Of a stretch of 64,000 nt of DNA, positions 59,810 through 64,000 are shown piece by piece (positions within the stretch are counted from its first letter, which is position 1; each line of letters begins with the position of its first letter). The DNA is from Yponomeuta sedellus. Lineage: Eukaryota; Arthropoda; Insecta; Lepidoptera; Yponomeutidae. The stretch is from NCBI GenBank assembly GCA_934045075.1, contig OW203723.1, forward strand, positions 1,335,501 to 1,399,500, in the 5' to 3' direction. The notes under the pieces are model-generated. The model ran no database searches. It was not told where the DNA came from and saw nothing but the letters and a program-made list of their open reading frames with translations. The position numbers and the translations under genes were made by a program.

Positions 59810-59945
59810 GCAGTGATAGATAGATAGACAGAGAACACTGTATTGTACATAAAAAAGGAAATTACACAGATATTTCTTAACCTAAGTGTACAGACGGCGG
59901 CCTTATCACTAAAAGTGATCTCTTCCCGACAACCTTTCCTTATTA
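59810..59945 (-). repeat. LINE 3' UTR fragment with (GATA)n
   Basis: GATAGATAGATAGACAGAGA, GGCGGCCTTATCACTAAAAG, TGATCTCTTCCCGACAACCT. Confidence 0.7.
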
Positions 59946-60154
59946 TTTTTTGTGATTGATTGTGTCCTCTACAAAGTCTACAAACATTGTTCTCACTCTG
60001 CTCTGCTATCTGCAACGGTCAGAAAAAACGAAATTGCAATAACAAAACTTTCCACTTCCTTCGCCCAAAACATTTCCGTTGCTATGGGAAGCAATATATC
60101 TATAAATATACTTAAACATTCAAAGCCGATTGTTTTGTATAATGTTTGACGAAA
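59946..60154. other. Spacer between inverted LINE ends
   Basis: Unique in the window; short frames on both strands without motifs. Confidence 0.35.
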
Positions 60155-60300
60155 AACTGTTGTCTGGAAGAGATCGCCTTTTAGCGATAAAACCGCCAAT
60201 GGTATACGGCAATACTTAGATATTTAAGCCGTTGTAGGTAATGTGTTTCCTGGTTTGTACAATAAAGAGTTCTAATCTAGTCTAATCTAATCTTAACATG
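60155..60300 (+). repeat. LINE 3' UTR fragment with TCTAA tail
   Basis: TTGTCTGGAAGAGATCGCCT, TTTAGCGATAAAACCGCCAA, GTACAATAAAGAGTTCTAAT then CTAGTCTAATCTAATC. With the copy at 59810 it forms a tail-out inverted pair. Confidence 0.75.
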
Positions 60301-60457
60301 CCTAATATTTATTTATTTGCCTATAAACGTCTGGGCGTATGGGTTTAATTACCACGCGTGCCCACCGCGGCTTGGCGACTTCAACCACTAAGGTATTTAA
60401 CCACCTCAGGTAAACAGGTTTCCTCACAATGTTTTTTTCTGTTTTCACAATTTTTTC
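60301..60457. repeat. Dispersed SINE-like fragment
   Basis: TATGGGTTTAATTACCACGC, GTGCCCACCGCGGCTTGGCG, CAGGTTTCCTCACAATGTTT resemble 22271-22455. Confidence 0.45.
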
Positions 60458-60706
60458 CGAGCGCTTTCGCGCTTCGCAAGGCACGTTAAGCCGTTAGTGC
60501 CGGCTGATATGTCATGGCAGTCGTCAAGCTCATTGGCCTTACGTGCGACTTTATAACTTCTGACAGTAAGGTCCGCCACTGGCTTGCCATCCTCCGTCAA
60601 CCCGGATTTGGCCCCCGTGGTGGAGTATGGCTTAACCTTTCTGCAATGCAGGAAGAAGAGACCCGTACCCCTACAGTGGGGACATACAAATCAAGAATTG
60701 ATGTCG
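60458..60706 (+). mobile_element. 5S-SINE tail, 5'-truncated
   Basis: CCGAGCGCTTTCGCGCTTCG to CAAGAATTGATGTCGAG; the 5S head is absent. Confidence 0.7.
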
Positions 60707-60799
60707 AGTCGCTACAAGAAAAATCATTTAAATGATTTTAAAAGGTTTTCGGTAAGTTGACGTTTACGTTACCCTACGTCTGACTTTATATATTCGGTG

Positions 60800-60895
60800 G
60801 TTTGGCGTACCCTGGGCAACAATGAGCAAGCCACAAACGCTGATTGGCAAAACTTTTCATCACGTTGCGATGGGTTGCCATCGACACGTTAACAA
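60800..60895 (-). repeat. 19655-type repeat, third copy
   Basis: GGTTTGGCGTACCCTGGGCA, AACGCTGATTGGCAAAACTT, TTGCGATGGGTTGCCATCGA. Confidence 0.55.
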
Positions 60896-61354
60896 GAATT
60901 TCAATACCAGACGTAATTTTAGTGGTCTCGCTCGTGGCCATTTTTTGCACCGAAAAAGTATTAAATTCAAACTGAATGCAGATATTGAAAGGGGCGTTTA
61001 ATATCAGTTGGGTGGGAACTTCGTGGAACTCGATCGGGCGGAGGATTTAAACCAGTTTAAACTTTAATCGGAGCTATCTGAGGAGATATTAAACTTCTGC
61101 CGATGTTTGAGTTCGTTCGACAACGCAGGATGGACTGGATCAATGAATCCCAAGCCCAAATCCCATGTTGGGATTAAAACTATCACAGACCAAGGATTTA
61201 TGTATATGTCAATCCCAGATTTCTCTGTCCTTCCCTCGTCCCGATTTTTATCCTACTTGTTTTAATTTCAGTTTCTGCAATGAAACGACGAAAATGAAAA
61301 AGTTCCAGAAAACTATAAGTTTTCGCCCAGAGTATTACCTTAATTATACTATTT
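60896..61354. other. No recognised feature
   Basis: Unassigned. The plus frame 61165-61413 runs into a SINE. Confidence 0.35.
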
Positions 61355-61497
61355 TTATTTTCAATGCACTAACCCGTGCTAAGGACAAATTTAAAAACCT
61401 ATTTAGAGGCTAAAAATTTCACCCATGCCGATTCGAACCCGCAACCTCTGGCTATCCTTGCCAGCGCTCAATTGGTAGAGCGCTGGCACGGATAGTG
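61355..61497 (-). mobile_element. SINE-1 foldback fragment
   Basis: Antisense M4-M3-M2 (AATGCACTAACCCGTGCTAA to TATCCTTGCCAGCGCTC) turns back at once into sense M2 (AATTGGTAGAGCGCTGGCAC, GGATAG). GGATT is lost from the B-box (GCCGATTCGAACC). Confidence 0.7.
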
Positions 61498-62203
61498 TTC
61501 TGTTAATGGCAAGAAAAGGTACACATTTGCACATTTTTTCATACGAAATATGTATAAAATATACCTCTGCATGAGCCATAACAATAAATTTTAGTTAACT
61601 TTAAAATTAATAAATATGTGTTGTGACTTTTACTGCATGCAATTATTTCTCAAAGAGCGTAGGACAGTTTATGCTTATCTAGTTTAAACATGCTTTGCTA
61701 AAATCAAACCACGTATAAGTATATTTAAAAACCTATTTAGAGGCTAAAAATTTCACCCATGCCGGGATTCGAACCCGCAACCTCTGGCTATCCGTGCCAG
61801 CGCTCTACCAATTGAGCCAATGGGCGACTCACGACATCAGTGAAATTTCGAACCTCTTTACACTATTCTCTGTATTACGTACAGGCAGCGACATCTGACT
61901 TAAGCAAATTGCATTACTTACAGCCCCGACTACCTACTTTGCAGTTAGGTTTTAACATCGGAACGATATCACTGTACCCACATGATTATACTATTTTTAT
62001 TTTTATGTTTATGCCTCTATGTTTGTGTCCCACTGCTGGGCAAAGGCCTCCCCCAATTCAGTCCAGAGTTTCCTGTCCTGGGCCACCTCAGGCCACTCCG
62101 GCAGATGGTTGTCGAGATCATCTCTCCACCGTCTTCTAGCCCGGACTCGAGTTCGATCTCCATCGTGTGGCACCCACTCGGTGGCGAGTTTCGCCCACCT
62201 GTC
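61498..62203 (-). repeat. Left arm of a 440-bp inverted duplication, with SINE-1 inside
   Basis: TTCTGTTAATGGCAAGAAAA to TTCGCCCACCTGTC is the inverse of 62982-63424, apart from a SINE-1 insertion at 61722-62006. The paired parts include 225 bp of unique DNA and about 200 bp of LINE C-terminus. Confidence 0.85.
61722..62006 (-). mobile_element. SINE-1 monomer M3-M2-M1 (antisense)
   Basis: TTTAAAAACCTATTTAGAGG to TTATACTATTTTTATTTTTA, 285 bp, with a well-preserved M2 and the complete M1 leader. Present in the left arm only, so it inserted after the duplication (or was lost from the right arm). Confidence 0.8.
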
Positions 62204-62227
62204 CGGGTGCATTCGACTGATATACAT
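62008..62227 (-). pseudogene. LINE RT C-terminus
   Basis: The minus frame reads MYISRMHPDRWAKLATEWVP, HDGDRTRVRARRRWRDDLDN, HLPEWPEVAQDRKLWTELGE, AFAQQWDTN. The motif GHI.RM.PDRWA....W.P.....RGRP..RW.DDL...W...AQDR..W...GEAFAQQW is complete. Only the C-terminus is present. Confidence 0.75.
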
Positions 62228-62328
62228 GACCAGCCCAGCTCCACTTCAGTTTCGCCGTCTGGACAGCTACATCGATTATTCCACTATATTAAGTTTATAA
62301 ATGATATATATATATATATAGTAGTAAT

Positions 62329-62378
62329 AGTAATAAATGTGAAAGTATATATATATATATACTTTCACATTTATTACT
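62329..62378. repeat. Perfect 50-bp palindrome
   Basis: AGTAATAAATGTGAAAGT, then (AT)7, then the exact inverse. It lies in the spacer of the inverted duplication, after a (TA)n run at 62304-62320. Confidence 0.9.
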
Positions 62379-62981
62379 TTCTTAATATATAATTTCTTCT
62401 TGGCAATGCATGATCATTCCTTCATTCATTAATTTATAATTGCGAAATTCTATGATTTTGACGTTCAACACATACAATGTTTATATTGTTTAGCAATGTT
62501 ATTACGTTGTTGAATAATCTTATGTTATGTTAAATGGCAAAAAAGAGAAAGAAAATTACTCCACAATGCGTTGTAATTAAGATTGTGAAGAAAAGCTTAA
62601 GATGTAATAAAACTAAGTGGCCACATAATTATACTAAGAAATTTAGCCATAATATCATTTATATTATAATATAATAAGTCTCGACTTTTTATAACTTTGG
62701 CTGGAATAATATATTTATTTACATTAGTTTTAATTAGTATTCAAAAACATTAGAATTTGCTCGTTTCATCGCCTGTGTTACAGAAAACATGACCTACTTC
62801 CTCCATTTAGAAAATAATCTACAATCGATCCAATTACAGGTTGTGGTTGGTGAACATGCAAATAAATACTTGGATATTTATTGAACTATAAAACATTACT
62901 TATTGTATAACATTACTTAGATTTAAGAATCATGGTTGTAATATTTTTCTGGTTGTGCAATAAAGTGTTCTCTATCTATCA
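62379..62981. other. Spacer, unassigned, ending in a LINE tail
   Basis: AT-rich. 62940-62980 (TTTTCTGGTTGTGCAATAAA, GTGTTCTCTATCTATC) is a LINE 3' UTR tail directly before the right arm. Confidence 0.45.
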
Positions 62982-63424
62982 GACAGGTGGGCGAAACTCG
63001 CCACCGAGTGGGTGCCACACGATGGACATCGTAATCGAGGCCGGCCTAGAAGACGGTGGAGAGATGATCTCGACAACCATCTGCCGGAGTGGCCTGAGGT
63101 GACCCAGGACAGGAAACTCTGGACTGAATTGGGGGAGGCCCTTGCCCAGCAGTGGGACACAAACATAGAGGCTACGTAAAAAAAACTTAGATACTAAATT
63201 ACTTATACGGGGTTTGATTTTAGCAAAGCATGTTTAAACTAGATAAGCATAAACTGTCCTACGCTGTTTAAGAAATAATCGCCTGCAGTAAAAGTCACAA
63301 CAAATATTTTATTAATTTTAAAGTTAACTAAAATTTATTGTTATGGCTCATGCAGAGGTATATTTTATACATATTTCATATGAAAAAATGTGAAAATGTG
63401 TACCTTTTCTTGAGAATAACAGAA
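62982..63424 (+). repeat. Right arm of the 440-bp inverted duplication
   Basis: GACAGGTGGGCGAAACTCGC to TTGAGAATAACAGAA. It encodes DRWAKLATEWVPHDGHRNRG, RPRRRWRDDLDNHLPEWPEV and LGEALAQQWDTNIEAT on the plus strand, then the unique segment. It retains the GRPRRRW form where the left arm has RVRARRRW. Confidence 0.85.
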
Positions 63425-64000
63425 GATTATAAAATTTTGTGCACAAGAACACATAACATACACTTACAGACGTAAGTATAATTGACTTTCGCAGCCGGCA
63501 AAAAAATATTTAAAGAGTATTCTCTTCCGCGTTGGTCTGCGCCTGAATAGATCGAAGTTTATTGTTTGACTTTTTATTTGTTTTGTGATTTTCTTTCTCT
63601 TGGGTACGGTACTCTATTTTTTTTAAGCACTGCGACATAACTACTTCCTGCCCGGTAGTGAGGAAACAGCAGTCGACACAACTGAAATTTATAGACTAAA
63701 CATGTGGCCGGAGCCACCAAAAATCTGAAGATTGTCTGGAAGCTTTGAGCTATCAGGGCGTTAATATAAGGATGTGAAAGAAAACGGTTAGTATTAAGCA
63801 CAATATTTATTACCTAACGTTTCTTTACAGGTAGCAATAGTATAATTGTGAAACCTTAGTATCCAAACCCAGACAATTTCTTAATTAAATTTGCGGGGTC
63901 GCTACAGAAAGTGGTTCTTATTGGTTCACAAGTTACACTGTCTAAAGTTGTTAGTCCCTACTGAAAATCAGATTGCCATCAATTCAATAATTATATTTAT
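63425..64000. other. No recognised feature
   Basis: Minus frame 63574-63801 shows no motif. Unassigned to the window end. Confidence 0.35.

Noticed and set aside
61982..62392. 136-codon plus-strand gene
   Set aside because: Shadow of the minus-strand LINE C-terminus, continuing into a palindromic AT repeat.

Overview
The window reads as intergenic or intronic DNA of a moth or butterfly (Lepidoptera). It is AT-rich, has no recognisable host exon, and is packed with repeats typical of lepidopteran genomes: tRNA-derived and 5S-rRNA-derived SINEs, eroded non-LTR retrotransposon 3' ends with tails such as CAATAAAG(CTAT)n, Tc1/mariner and hAT-type DNA elements, and many short inverted-repeat elements (MITEs). 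The placement rests on general knowledge of such repeats; no database was searched and the species is not claimed. Every long open reading frame I can interpret belongs to a mobile element and is broken.

Layout. 0-5 kb: a MITE nested in another MITE, a 0.8-kb inverted-repeat element carrying a SINE, a common lepidopteran dispersed repeat, and a cluster of tRNA-like SINE-1 units. 5-20 kb: hairpins, Helitron-like ends, a 38-bp minisatellite, further nested MITEs, and LINE reverse-transcriptase C-termini. 20-35 kb: 5S-SINEs, a 757-bp element with about 52-bp terminal inverted repeats (TIRs) and a TATA box, and a LINE end split into opposite orientations. 35-45 kb: an internally deleted mariner inside a MITE, more SINEs, and MITE-1 and MITE-2 copies. 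45-50 kb: a nearly complete 1,286-bp mariner (46489-47774) with TA target duplication and perfect 24-bp inner TIRs, inserted in a LINE whose paralogue at 15 kb preserves the empty site; then a 210-bp inverted duplication. 50-64 kb: a 668-bp hAT-type element with an exact 8-bp target duplication, a MITE containing a 43-bp-arm hairpin inside a LINE end, and a 440-bp inverted duplication.

The most distinctive signal is SINE-1. It has four modules: M1 (leader), M2 (tRNA-like, about 73 nt), M3 (GTGAAATTTTTAGCCTCTAA and following bases) and M4 (tail ending ATTAAAAATAAAAATAG). Many loci are foldbacks with the order antisense(M1-M2-M3) then sense M3-M4, and at least four of these are bounded by their own 9-12 bp target duplications. 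They were therefore inserted as foldbacks rather than rearranged afterwards. Other loci are head-to-tail dimers with a period of 308-313 bp.

The elements do not form a pathway. They form a layered insertion history: several hosts (MITE-X, the LINE 3' ends, the 53-kb and 25-kb elements) can be ordered in time because related copies or target duplications show the pre-insertion state. Element names such as SINE-1, MITE-1, MITE-X and R-repeat are local labels used only in this report.
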